In this document: positions 35,164 through 42,584 of the stretch, one piece after another
Layout: each line of letters begins with the position of its first letter
Numbering within the stretch: the stretch's first letter is position 1
Origin: a virus
IMG/VR virus record: IMGVR_UViG_3300048813_000140
Span: 1 to 50,701 of that record
Length of the DNA stretch: 50,701 bases
Reading direction: 5' to 3' (one strand)
Program-made: the position numbers and the translations under genes
Notes under the pieces: model-generated
The model's input: the letters and a program-made list of their open reading frames with translations, nothing else
Database searches by the model: none
Told to the model about the DNA's origin: nothing

Positions 35164-36044
35164 ACTTTCTCCACTAATTTCTGAATCTCTCTAAGAATGG
35201 TTTTATATTGATCTGAAGTTTGGTAAGCTCCACCCAAAGATCCATAATACTCTTCTAAGCATTCCAGCAAGATCTTCTTGACCTGTTCCTCATCTGGACT
35301 ATGACGCAGTGTAGACTGGGAATAGACATGCTCCAAGGACTTTTCCTTGTCGTAAAAGTGCTTCTCAATTTCTTCAATCTTCCAATCTCCACGACGAATA
35401 GCTTTGAGCTGCTCATGGTTACGCATTAGATCGAGATCGTGCTCCGTTAAGATCTGCTCTACTTCATCCAAGAGACGAACAACGTGATAGGCAAACTTTA
35501 CATCGTATCCATACTTCTGAATTGACTCATAGCGTTTAGAAGTTGGATCTGGATCTTTAATTCTCATCTTATGCATTTGAGAATAAGCATAACCCTTGAA
35601 CTTGTGCCAAGCTCCTTTGTGGAGGAAAAGTTTTCGGTTGTCGCGTACATGGTTGGCGACTTTGGTAGAAGCCAAAACACACTGTTCCCTAGTAAATAAA
35701 GAGTCAATCATATTTGGGTTATTACCAAGACACAAGTGGAAGAATTTTACGATATTGTAGATAGATATGTCGTATTCTTTACTGTGATCTTTTTCCACAA
35801 TATTATGCTGTTGGTATTGCTCGAACCTTTGTTTTTCCGTACCAAATCCAAAAATCTCCCCAGCCAAATGTGGAAAAACGAGGTCCTTCGGGGGTATGCA
35901 AAATCCATAGATATCCATGTCTGAGGTATCACTAGAAACTCCATAGGCTACAGAGCCTGTAATAGTTAGATATTGGGTACCTCCAATGACGAATGGAGGA
36001 GGCTTAATTAGACCTTTTGAGTGTAATCTTTCAAGTAGATCCAT
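35160..36044 (-). CDS. YcgL-like nucleotidyltransferase
   Basis: Encodes 294 residues. The Pol-beta-type nucleotidyltransferase motif is TGSVAYGVSSDTSDMDIYG (29-47), with GS and the DxD aspartates (D43, D45). The following IYGFCIPP and the regions HLAGEIFGF and YDISIYNIVKFFHLCLGNNPN match predicted nucleotidyltransferases of the COG3541 (YcgL) group. Known enzymes of the superfamily add nucleotides to RNA, proteins or small molecules, but the substrate of this group is unproven. It is in the same operon as the RNA ligase and the HAD phosphatases. Confidence 0.8.
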   Translation of the reverse strand: MDLLERLHSKGLIKPPPFVIGGTQYLTITGSVAYGVSSDTSDMDIYGFCIPPKDLVFPHLAGEIFGFGTEKQRFEQYQQHNIVEKDHSKEYDISIYNIVKFFHLCLGNNPNMIDSLFTREQCVLASTKVANHVRDNRKLFLHKGAWHKFKGYAYSQMHKMRIKDPDPTSKRYESIQKYGYDVKFAYHVVRLLDEVEQILTEHDLDLMRNHEQLKAIRRGDWKIEEIEKHFYDKEKSLEHVYSQSTLRHSPDEEQVKKILLECLEEYYGSLGGAYQTSDQYKTILREIQKLVEKV

Positions 36045-36201
36045 TTTTGGCCTTCTTTCTCATCTTTTTGAACTCTTTATCGTAAACACCGTCTTTATCA
36101 TATGGAAAGTACAGTATGACTCTACATTTAGAGCATATTAATCCACCCATTTTAATGATTAGAGACTGAGGTTTCTCACACTTAGTACAATAGTACTTCA
36201 T
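36031..36201 (-). CDS. 56-residue zinc-ribbon protein
   Basis: The ATG at 36201 overlaps the stop of the PIN-like gene (ATGA), which sets the start; a longer open frame to 36279 has no support. The protein starts MKYYCTKCEKPQSL, then LICSKCRVILYFPYDKDG, giving two CxxC knuckles 19 residues apart, and has a basic tail (KKMRKKAKNGST). It looks like a minimal zinc ribbon. The 3' end overlaps the nucleotidyltransferase start by 14 bases. It might be a nucleic-acid-binding partner of the neighbouring enzymes, which is inference from context. Confidence 0.7.
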   Translation of the reverse strand: MKYYCTKCEKPQSLIIKMGGLICSKCRVILYFPYDKDGVYDKEFKKMRKKAKNGST

Positions 36202-36479
36202 GGCTCTAGACCTTTGAGTTTTTTCATTAAAAATGTGAATTGTTTCTCTATTGATAGTTTTTGCGGGACATCGATCCAAACGGCATCGTCTGCCTTGGCT
36301 TTGTCCAAGAAATTGGGTACATCTAAGTCTGGGGATATGAATACATCAGCGCCTAAGTCCAGCGCATCATTAAGCCAAATCTCGTCTGGATCGTTTCCAG
36401 CTGTACGCACTACTTCATAGTGCTGTTTAAGCCTTTGTACGACGTATTTCGAGATTTGGTTGTCGATTGCTAGTTTCAT
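36198..36479 (-). CDS. PIN-like (DUF5615-type) protein
   Basis: Encodes 93 residues. It begins MKLAIDNQISKYVVQRLKQ, has DPDEIWLNDAL near 30-40, then LGADVFISPDLDVPNF near 42-57. The D6, D/E-rich second region and DxD order resemble the small PIN-like nuclease fold of DUF5615/Mut7-C type proteins. No antitoxin-like gene is obvious, and a toxin role in a phage is unproven. The start sits about eight bases after a -10 box, so its transcript may be leaderless. Confidence in the fold is moderate. Confidence 0.55.
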   Translation of the reverse strand: MKLAIDNQISKYVVQRLKQHYEVVRTAGNDPDEIWLNDALDLGADVFISPDLDVPNFLDKAKADDAVWIDVPQKLSIEKQFTFLMKKLKGLEP

Positions 36480-36486
36480 ACTTCAT

Positions 36487-36515
36487 ATTATATGCCACAA
36501 ACACCGTTAACGCAA
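36487..36515 (-). promoter_or_regulatory. Sigma70-type promoter inside the end of nrdJ
   Basis: TTGCGT (36515-36510), 17 bases, TATAAT (36492-36487). The predicted start of transcription (about 36480) is next to the ATG at 36479, leaving no room for a ribosome-binding site. Confidence 0.6.
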
Positions 36516-38116
36516 GAAGTTTCGTTCTCTTCGAAGACAACGCCTTCATTTGCTAGGGCTTCTTCTAGGGTAACCCTAGTTAAAGGCTGACCACCACGGC
36601 ATCCATCGGGGTAAACCGTGAATCCTCTTAGTCTTTTCGCATATTTAAGTAGAACTGCTGCATTTTTCTCATAATTAGACGCATTATTGGCGTCAGATTC
36701 CCATGGAGGCATATTGCAAGTGCTTGAGATGGACATATCTACGTAGTTTTGAACATCTGCCTGAAACTTAACGCGCTGTTTAAAACTTAGATCATATGAA
36801 TCTCTGATATTTTCTACTTTTACACCTTGATCTATCAATCTTTTGACGGTCCCATCTACTACGTACTGATGAACCCAAGCACCTTCTGTGTTTCTGTACC
36901 TGCGTTTATATGCCTTACAGAATAAGGGTTCGATTCCTGTGGTAGTTTCTGCGATAATGCCGATTGTTCCAGTGGGAGCGATGGCCCTAACACCTTTAGG
37001 CACCGACACGTTGAGCTGTTTAGAGCCAACGTATGCCATTCCATCGGATTCTTCTTTGTATATCGATAGCCATTTATGTAATTCTGGGGTTACTTCATAC
37101 TCATAACCGCGTTGCATGAGCCATTCGTGCATTCCACCGAGGCCAAGTCCTATCCTGTTGTTCTTCTGTCCGATTTCTTTGATAAGTTGTGTTGGTACAT
37201 CAGAATAGATACCGCCGCATAGCAGGAAAAGTGTCGCATATTTGCAACATTCACCGAAATCTTCTTTGGTCTTGAACATGTTCATCCAAATGGTACCCAA
37301 ATTACATTTATCGCTGTCATCTTCTGTCGTAACTTCTGTGCAAGCGTTTCGGAGATTCTCATTATCCTTACGGAAATTAAAAATCATTCCTGGCTCAGCC
37401 GTAGAGAAGGCTTGTCTGCAATTGTCTAGCCATACTTTCTTAGCATGCTCATGTTTAGGATGATTCTCGTCTTCTACCGCAATGAAAAACTCAGTATTGT
37501 AATCTACGGAAATATTGGTTAGTTCCATGGGTACTGGGAAGTTGAAGTCTTTCTCTTTTATTGCCTTGATCTCTGGAGAGTAGTCTTTTAGGTGGATGAA
37601 TTTAAAAACGTCTTTGTGATCCCATCGCAATCCAGCCCAAATAGCCGATCTACGTTGTCCGCCCTGCATTATATATCGGCCCGCTTCGTTAACCATATTG
37701 GCAAGAGCGATAGGTCCTGTGGCCTTTCCACCAGTTCTGCGAATGATTTCATTCTCAGCCCTAACGGACGAATAATTTATGCCGATACCGCCACCAGTCA
37801 TGAGGGACGCGGTACATTTTTGCATCAGATCTGCCCAGCCTTCGCGACTGTCTTCTGCTCTGAATAAAAAGCAGTTGTTGACTTGGTGAAATGGTCTTCC
37901 GGCAGAATAAAGGTAGCGACCGCCTGGAATGAACTTTCGTTCTATCATATATTTGAGAATTTTCTCTTTAGTCTTTGAATCCAACAACTGTCCACATACC
38001 GCGTTAACTACGCGGGCACAGGTATCTTTCCAGCTTTCCTGTCCATCCATCGAGTATTTTTGGAGGTAAATGTCTTGGGCAAATTTATTCGAGAAAACGT
38101 CAAAGGCGCTTTTCAT
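36488..38116 (-). CDS. nrdJ: Adenosylcobalamin-type ribonucleotide reductase (class II)
   Basis: Encodes 542 residues. Conserved cysteines of the redox pair are in NNCF (C82) and KCNLG (C271). The catalytic N-x-C-x-E motif is NACTE (257-261, thiyl C259 and E261). GGQRRSAIW and APTGTIGIIA occur as in class II enzymes, and the C-terminus has the CVNGVC cysteine pair (last 7 residues). No class I R2 gene or class III activase is in the window, which supports class II (B12-dependent, oxygen-independent). It is short for the family (usually 700-900), as in other phage forms. It makes dNTP precursors for phage replication with ThyX and dUTPase. Confidence 0.9.
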   Translation of the reverse strand: MKSAFDVFSNKFAQDIYLQKYSMDGQESWKDTCARVVNAVCGQLLDSKTKEKILKYMIERKFIPGGRYLYSAGRPFHQVNNCFLFRAEDSREGWADLMQKCTASLMTGGGIGINYSSVRAENEIIRRTGGKATGPIALANMVNEAGRYIMQGGQRRSAIWAGLRWDHKDVFKFIHLKDYSPEIKAIKEKDFNFPVPMELTNISVDYNTEFFIAVEDENHPKHEHAKKVWLDNCRQAFSTAEPGMIFNFRKDNENLRNACTEVTTEDDSDKCNLGTIWMNMFKTKEDFGECCKYATLFLLCGGIYSDVPTQLIKEIGQKNNRIGLGLGGMHEWLMQRGYEYEVTPELHKWLSIYKEESDGMAYVGSKQLNVSVPKGVRAIAPTGTIGIIAETTTGIEPLFCKAYKRRYRNTEGAWVHQYVVDGTVKRLIDQGVKVENIRDSYDLSFKQRVKFQADVQNYVDMSISSTCNMPPWESDANNASNYEKNAAVLLKYAKRLRGFTVYPDGCRGGQPLTRVTLEEALANEGVVFEENETSCVNGVCGI

Positions 38117-38136
38117 TAATGACTCCTAAAATGTAT

Positions 38137-38301
38137 TTATTTTATGTAAGGTAAATTGTAAATATTTCCATGTTTGTCATGGACTGTCCTGCATTCGTAA
38201 CATCCGACCATGGTACCTATAGATCTATTCCATACCGTTAACTGCCTATGCGATCTAAACAAGCAATGGAAAAACCACTTTATTGCGTATAAAAATAACA
38301 T
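38137..38301 (-). CDS. 54-residue zinc-ribbon protein
   Basis: Frame from the ATG at 38301, which forms TAATG with the stop of the phosphoesterase gene, to TAA at 38137, 20 bases before nrdJ. The product begins MLFLYAIKWFFHCLFRSHRQ and contains GCYECRTVHDKH. The pattern C-x4-H...C-x2-C is close to those of the small proteins at 28195, 34990 and 40077. The first ten residues are hydrophobic. Coupling to a clear gene upstream supports it as real; function unknown. Confidence 0.65.
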   Translation of the reverse strand: MLFLYAIKWFFHCLFRSHRQLTVWNRSIGTMVGCYECRTVHDKHGNIYNLPYIK

Positions 38302-38906
38302 TACTTATTCCTGTGTTCTTCAATCAATTCAATAATTTGTGCAAGAGAAACTGGCTTGAAATCCCAAACATCAACACCTACGTTAATCATTAGAGATCCT
38401 TTTGGGGACAATTTGGTTTTCCAGTGCTGGTGTATGTGGCCACAAAGCAATATCCTGCCTTCATCCATGGGTCGCCATCTAGCATATTTGTCGCCTCTAT
38501 TGCTGTCATCTTCATATGGATGATGACACATGTCTACAAATCCAACATTATCTCCTAAATCTATTACGACCTGTTCATTTAGGACTTCCCAACCGTGTTG
38601 TTCATAGAATTCGATCCATTTTTTTTGATTCTCTAATTTACGACTTTTCTTATGGTACGAATGGGTCCAATCGTGATTTCCGCTTATTAAGCGTTTTTTA
38701 CCCATCAATCTGGACGAATATACCTCTACTGGTCTTATGGCTAAACTAAAATCGCCTAAACAATAAACCGTATCATCTGGATCAACAATTTCATTCCAAT
38801 TCTTGATCATAATTTCATTCATTTCTTCTACAGAAGAAAATGGACGGTTACAATACCTAATCACATTTTGATGATAAAAATGGCTATCCGAAGAAAAATA
38901 TATCAT
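38301..38906 (-). CDS. Metallophosphoesterase
   Basis: Encodes 201 residues with the calcineurin-like order of metal ligands: SSDSHFYH (D7, H9), YCLGDFS (near 48-54), SGNHDW (near 75-80), CHHPYED (near 127-133) and LCGHIHQHW (near 154-162). The spacing matches the small phage and bacterial phosphoesterases that act on nucleotides or nucleic acids. Substrate unknown. The start overlaps the HNH endonuclease gene by four bases and the end couples to the 54-residue gene by TAATG. It is a further phosphohydrolase in a block that already carries two HAD proteins. Confidence 0.85.
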   Translation of the reverse strand: MIYFSSDSHFYHQNVIRYCNRPFSSVEEMNEIMIKNWNEIVDPDDTVYCLGDFSLAIRPVEVYSSRLMGKKRLISGNHDWTHSYHKKSRKLENQKKWIEFYEQHGWEVLNEQVVIDLGDNVGFVDMCHHPYEDDSNRGDKYARWRPMDEGRILLCGHIHQHWKTKLSPKGSLMINVGVDVWDFKPVSLAQIIELIEEHRNK

Positions 38907-39526
38907 TTTATTAATCCTTTATTTTGCATATGAGAATAAATCTTAGAAATCCATTTTACAAAATCCTCTACAGACATAGAATTCTTTGCAAAATTACATG
39001 TAGTACAACAAGAGCATACGTTGTCAGACATGTATGGTAATGAACTATTTATTCTATCTATACCATTATACAGAATGTCACCACTATCAGCCCAGTCTTT
39101 GGCTGAAGTCACATACTTTCCAGACTTGCTTTTATAAACATTGTACGGTTGGTTGGGTTCTACTCCACAATATGTACAGTTTTCACTAAACAGTATTACG
39201 CATTCCTCAAAGGTTAAAAACCACTCAATATTTCTTCTTATTGAGGTATTTTTATATCTCCTTACCAAAGATTTATAAGAAACGTTTTTGGCAGATTCTG
39301 ATTTTCTATTTCCATGACCAAAAGTAAAATTGGAACATCCACACGACTTTGTGATTCCATTTATTAAGTGTTTTCCTCGAACATTTCTTACATTTCCACA
39401 ATCGCATAGGCATTCCCATTGACCACTAACACCATTTGCTTCTACTTTTGTCAATTTTTTAATTACCGTCAACATGTTGAATTTTAATTTACGTAAATCT
39501 TGACCATAAAATCTAGGCTCTGTCAT
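38903..39526 (-). CDS. HNH-type homing endonuclease
   Basis: Encodes 207 residues, intact version of the family that is broken at 32772-33308. The N-terminus has WECLCDCGNVRNV and KSCGCSNFTFGHG (zinc finger), the middle is basic, and the C-terminus has NCTYCGVEPN, then YNGIDRINSSLPY and CTTCNFAKNSMS, the signature of group-I-intron-like HNH enzymes of this type. It lies between the release-factor-like gene and the phosphoesterase, overlapping both by four bases, so it is neatly embedded in the operon. A free-standing mobile gene is likely. Its base composition is AT-rich. Confidence 0.8.
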   Translation of the reverse strand: MTEPRFYGQDLRKLKFNMLTVIKKLTKVEANGVSGQWECLCDCGNVRNVRGKHLINGITKSCGCSNFTFGHGNRKSESAKNVSYKSLVRRYKNTSIRRNIEWFLTFEECVILFSENCTYCGVEPNQPYNVYKSKSGKYVTSAKDWADSGDILYNGIDRINSSLPYMSDNVCSCCTTCNFAKNSMSVEDFVKWISKIYSHMQNKGLIK

Positions 39527-39849
39527 ACTTCCTCATGCCTGATTTTTCTTTTGATTCTATTGCCCTGGTCATCGTCTTCTTCAATCTCTACTTGACCTTG
39601 TGCAGCATCTATCTTGAGCTTGAGCCAAGACTGAAACTGAGGAGTGTTAACACATCGCTCAAAGGCTAATTTTCTATTTTGGGACTGTTTTCTGCTCTCT
39701 TCAGATTCTCCCATGGCACCGGACGGTTCGTGGAAACACTGTATGGCAGAACTAGTCTTATTCTTTTTCTGTCCACCGCTTCCAGATCCTCGCTTTTCTT
39801 TGAAGTCAAAATCTTTTTCGGTGATACTGAAAAGGAGTTGTCTTGCCAT
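39523..39849 (-). CDS. GGQ peptide-release-factor-like protein
   Basis: Encodes 108 residues. It has GSGSGGQKKNKTSSAIQCFH (21-40), containing the universally conserved GGQ that hydrolyses peptidyl-tRNA in class I release factors, then EPSGAMGESEESRKQSQNRKLA (41-62). This is the catalytic domain alone, as in ArfB/YaeJ or the PrfH and phage-type small release factors, with no codon-recognition domain. It could rescue stalled ribosomes or release chains during host shutdown. The C-terminus is acidic then basic. It follows the Fis-type gene by one base. Confidence 0.85.
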   Translation of the reverse strand: MARQLLFSITEKDFDFKEKRGSGSGGQKKNKTSSAIQCFHEPSGAMGESEESRKQSQNRKLAFERCVNTPQFQSWLKLKIDAAQGQVEIEEDDDQGNRIKRKIRHEEV

Positions 39850-39850
39850 A

Positions 39851-40048
39851 CTAAGATTGCTCTGGAGTTGCCTGAGGAGGTTTCTCCAAGTCTAACTTAT
39901 TGTAGATAGTTTTGACGCTTACTCCCAAAATCTTGGCAGCTTCTACTTTGTTACCCATCGTTTTCTTCAAGACGATATCCAGATATGCCTTTTCTAGCGT
40001 TGCAAGAGTTGGTAAGCCGGAAATGTCTAAGGTTATTTGATTGTCCAT
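39851..40048 (-). CDS. Fis-type helix-turn-helix protein
   Basis: Encodes 65 residues from the ATG at 40048, chosen because GAGG lies five bases upstream and the promoter ends just before it; a TTG at 40066 would lie inside the promoter. The C-terminal half is the Fis/HTH_8 helix-turn-helix (ATLEKAYLDIVLKKTMGNKVEAA then KILGVSVKTIYNKL). Such domains close NtrC-like regulators or make up Fis. A stand-alone copy could be a DNA-bending or transcription factor for phage genes. It has its own extended -10 promoter, and precedes the release factor and endonuclease. Confidence 0.8.
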   Translation of the reverse strand: MDNQITLDISGLPTLATLEKAYLDIVLKKTMGNKVEAAKILGVSVKTIYNKLDLEKPPQATPEQS

Positions 40049-40065
40049 TATATCCTCGTTGGTCA

Positions 40066-40076
40066 ATTATATCACA
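40066..40076 (-). promoter_or_regulatory. Extended -10 promoter for the Fis-type gene
   Basis: Minus strand reads TGTGATATAAT, with a perfect -10 and TGn extension. It lies in the ten-base gap between the stop at 40077 and the gene start. No convincing -35. This is the best match to the TGTGATATAA family in the window. Confidence 0.6.
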
Positions 40077-40448
40077 CTATTCTTTCTTTTTATCACAAAT
40101 CTTACAGTATTCAAAGACTTCGCTAAGTCCTTGATATTTAACCCAATCATGACCAAGCATGCATGTCGTTACAGAAACCTTTATATCGTTAAAATCCATA
40201 CCACCAAACAAAGGTGAGGCATACGACGGTATCCAAACTGGAGATACTCCACCAAAAAGAGCAGGTAGGTGAGGCTCCCAGTTGGTATCCCCGTCAGCTA
40301 TAGAATAATATTGTTGACTTATCGCCATATCATCCCAGACTACTACATATTCGTCTTGTCTATTAATTTTATTCCAGATCACATCTACAATTTGACCGGT
40401 TGCGCCATTGCTTTTTACTCTAAATAAATCGCCAGCCCGAAAGTTCAT
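40077..40448 (-). CDS. Unknown protein with C-terminal zinc ribbon
   Basis: Encodes 123 residues from the ATG at 40448, which forms ATGA with the stop of the deoxynucleotidase-like gene; a longer frame starts at 40487. The N-terminal part reads like an SH3-type beta domain (FRAGDLFRVKSNGATGQIVDVIW, with a repeated short strand pattern). The middle contains PALFGGVSPVWIPS. The C-terminus has CMLGHDWVKYQG and YCKICDKKK, the C-x3-H-x-W...C-x2-C pattern found in several small proteins here. Function unknown. Confidence 0.65.
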   Translation of the reverse strand: MNFRAGDLFRVKSNGATGQIVDVIWNKINRQDEYVVVWDDMAISQQYYSIADGDTNWEPHLPALFGGVSPVWIPSYASPLFGGMDFNDIKVSVTTCMLGHDWVKYQGLSEVFEYCKICDKKKE

Positions 40449-40885
40449 GATTTTACCCCACAAAGTTCTTCTACAATCTTTCCCCAAGATTGTTCTGGGT
40501 TATGTCTATCAAAATGAATAAATTGTCCATCAAATACAGGACTCCAACGCTCTAAGTCATCATCTATAAGTATGTCACCATGCAGCAATTTCTTATCGCA
40601 GACCAATACCATACTCTTCAAAAGAGCTGGGAAATGTTCTTCTATCCATTCTGCCTTCTCGGTGAATGAATGAAGATTCTTGGTAGTCGGCTTTGAGCCA
40701 ATGTAAACTTCCAGATCTGGATTTTCAAGAAGCTTTGCTACGGATTGTTTGGCGCCAGGCATTACCTTTAGATTCCTGAAAAATCCTACAACAAACATTT
40801 CAGGTGGGTCCCAGCCTGATCCTGGTGGTATCGCTCCATCAAAATCAGCGAGTACGCCATCCATATCCAGAAATACGATTTTCAT
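40445..40885 (-). CDS. 5'(3')-deoxyribonucleotidase-like HAD protein
   Basis: Encodes 146 residues. Motif I is FLDMDGVLADF (D7 nucleophile, D9), motif II is the S of YIGSKPT (about 62-68), and motif IV is DILIDDDLERW (about 104-114), preceded by CDKKLLHG. This layout is that of the NT5C/YorS-type deoxynucleotidase family. These remove phosphate from dNMPs and help balance pools. The start forms TAATG with the AAA ATPase stop, and the next gene couples by ATGA, so it is firmly in the operon. Substrate preference cannot be told. Confidence 0.8.
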   Translation of the reverse strand: MKIVFLDMDGVLADFDGAIPPGSGWDPPEMFVVGFFRNLKVMPGAKQSVAKLLENPDLEVYIGSKPTTKNLHSFTEKAEWIEEHFPALLKSMVLVCDKKLLHGDILIDDDLERWSPVFDGQFIHFDRHNPEQSWGKIVEELCGVKS

Positions 40886-41883
40886 TACCAGTTATCCTTC
40901 TTGATGATGCCCATTCCAGGCTTATCTTCTTCAGAGCTAGGAATGGTAAACAATGTTCTCAATCGTTTGATTTCATTGTTTAACTCTTTCTTTTCCCTAT
41001 ATACCGCATTTATTAACGCAGTAAGATGATCAATCGTAAAATTGTTAGAGTTATCAACTATATAATCAACATCTCTATGGTTTTTAAGGATAGCCTTAAG
41101 GTAAGCTTCTCGTGCCTCTCGTGTTGGTAACCCAATTTTAACAACATGGCTAAAACGTCCAGGACGATTATAGATACGAGGATCTAACTTCTCTGGATAA
41201 TTCGTAGTCGCAATAAACATGACATTATTAACCGTTTTGGCAGAATCAAGTAATTCCAGATATGCCGATTCCCCATAGTACTGGATCAAACTATCAATGT
41301 CTTCCAGAATTACTATGATTTTTCTATCAGGCTCGATTCTTGCAAAGTCATTAAACCAACCCGACACAAGCATTGGAGATGTTGAAGCAAAAAATACTAT
41401 TCCACCTCTTTCAACCAATTTCTTTGATACGATTTTTATCGTGCAAGACTTGCCAGATCCAGGAGGACCATAAAGCATTAATCCAGCTTTAAATATAGCT
41501 CCACCATTAACAAATTCATTTCCCTCTTTATAGTCTTTTTCTGATTCCCAAAATCTATCGACTATTCTTACCACTTCTTCTGATCGCATCTGCGGTAATT
41601 CTAACAGTATACCTGATGGAGGTAATGTAGGAACAACAAATACTCTATGGTGATGAGATGCTATGTCGTAAGATCCAGCCGGTAGCCTATCTATCGTAGG
41701 CGTAGTAGCTGCATATCCGCCGCCATGCAAGGCGTACTGAGTAGGAGTTCCTGGTGTAGGCGCCTCATCTTTAGTCGTCAAGCTTGTAGGCTGATTCTCA
41801 CGGAGACTCGTACTGTCCCTCTTACTTAAAGAATATTCTCCAGCATTATTTGCCCACTCTACTGCGTCGTCTAACTCACTCAT
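40885..41883 (-). CDS. AAA+ ATPase, BCS1-like
   Basis: Encodes 332 residues from the ATG at 41883, which forms ATGA with the previous gene's stop; a frame from 41913 lacks support. The first ~90 residues are low-complexity and polar. Walker A is GPPGSGKS (139-146), Walker B VILEDID (191-197), sensor 1 ATTN (225-228) and a box VII arginine pair NRPGR (239-243). Sequence style (LMLYGPPGSGKS, RPGRF) resembles the BCS1/AAA group. Such ATPases remodel proteins or thread them through a membrane or pore. The partner in this phage is unknown; the gene upstream is a candidate. Confidence 0.85.
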   Translation of the reverse strand: MSELDDAVEWANNAGEYSLSKRDSTSLRENQPTSLTTKDEAPTPGTPTQYALHGGGYAATTPTIDRLPAGSYDIASHHHRVFVVPTLPPSGILLELPQMRSEEVVRIVDRFWESEKDYKEGNEFVNGGAIFKAGLMLYGPPGSGKSCTIKIVSKKLVERGGIVFFASTSPMLVSGWFNDFARIEPDRKIIVILEDIDSLIQYYGESAYLELLDSAKTVNNVMFIATTNYPEKLDPRIYNRPGRFSHVVKIGLPTREAREAYLKAILKNHRDVDYIVDNSNNFTIDHLTALINAVYREKKELNNEIKRLRTLFTIPSSEEDKPGMGIIKKDNW

Positions 41884-42584
41884 TTTTTGGGTCCTTTCTG
41901 TCGGAATGACCATTTATCGAATCCGTGTTTTGCTATCTTATCTAGATCAGAAATCGTTACGGTCTTATTTACGGGCTGATTTAAGTACCCACCAACGAAT
42001 TGGTAAAGCTCTTGATGTGCAGTAAAAGGGTCCTTAACACCTGCGAATCTATAATCTTTGAGCTTGGGATTTATCTGAAGTTCACAGTCGTGACCTCTGG
42101 CTTCTTTATATAGGAAACAAGGAGTATTAAGCTCAAAGAACTTATTCTCTAAAGCTTCCCAGTTCTTTCTTTCCTCGAAATATCGTTTACATTCATTTAA
42201 ATATCCAAGATCGAAGCCATCACGCCAGAACCATCCAGGTTTCCCATTCTTTATAGGGAAATTGAGATCATTTACCCATTTTTTGAGATTATCATAATTG
42301 TAAAAAATCGCCAAAACCTTATCTGATGGGTATTCTCGTATTCTTATTAGAGGGTACAGATATCCACAAAATCCTATTATTTCTCCAGATATAGTAAATC
42401 GATAGAGTGGGTTTTTGGAAAGCATCCCACTTCTTGCTCCATCGTTTACTACTTTGGGATAGCTCTTGGACCTTTTGTTGTCAACTTGAATTGTGTACTG
42501 TTCACGAATATACTTGATTTCTTTGTCAAGATATTGATGACTTACACTGTCATAGTAATCTCGGAACTTACTGATCAGCTTCAA
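41880..42584 (-). CDS. Unknown phage-type protein
   Basis: Encodes 234 residues. It starts MKLISKFRDYYDSVSHQYLD, has GFCGYLYPLIRI near 71-82, then WVNDLNFPIKNG and PGWFWRDGFDLGYL near 116-127, then a C-terminal region ending DLDKIAKHGFDKWSFR. The MKLISKFRDYYDS opening and the GFCG..YP patch look like a family that recurs in large-phage genomes, but I cannot name it. No transmembrane segment. It is coupled to the AAA ATPase (ATGA) and to the deoxyribosyltransferase-like gene (ATGA). It may be a partner or substrate of the ATPase. Confidence 0.65.
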   Translation of the reverse strand: MKLISKFRDYYDSVSHQYLDKEIKYIREQYTIQVDNKRSKSYPKVVNDGARSGMLSKNPLYRFTISGEIIGFCGYLYPLIRIREYPSDKVLAIFYNYDNLKKWVNDLNFPIKNGKPGWFWRDGFDLGYLNECKRYFEERKNWEALENKFFELNTPCFLYKEARGHDCELQINPKLKDYRFAGVKDPFTAHQELYQFVGGYLNQPVNKTVTISDLDKIAKHGFDKWSFRQKGPKK

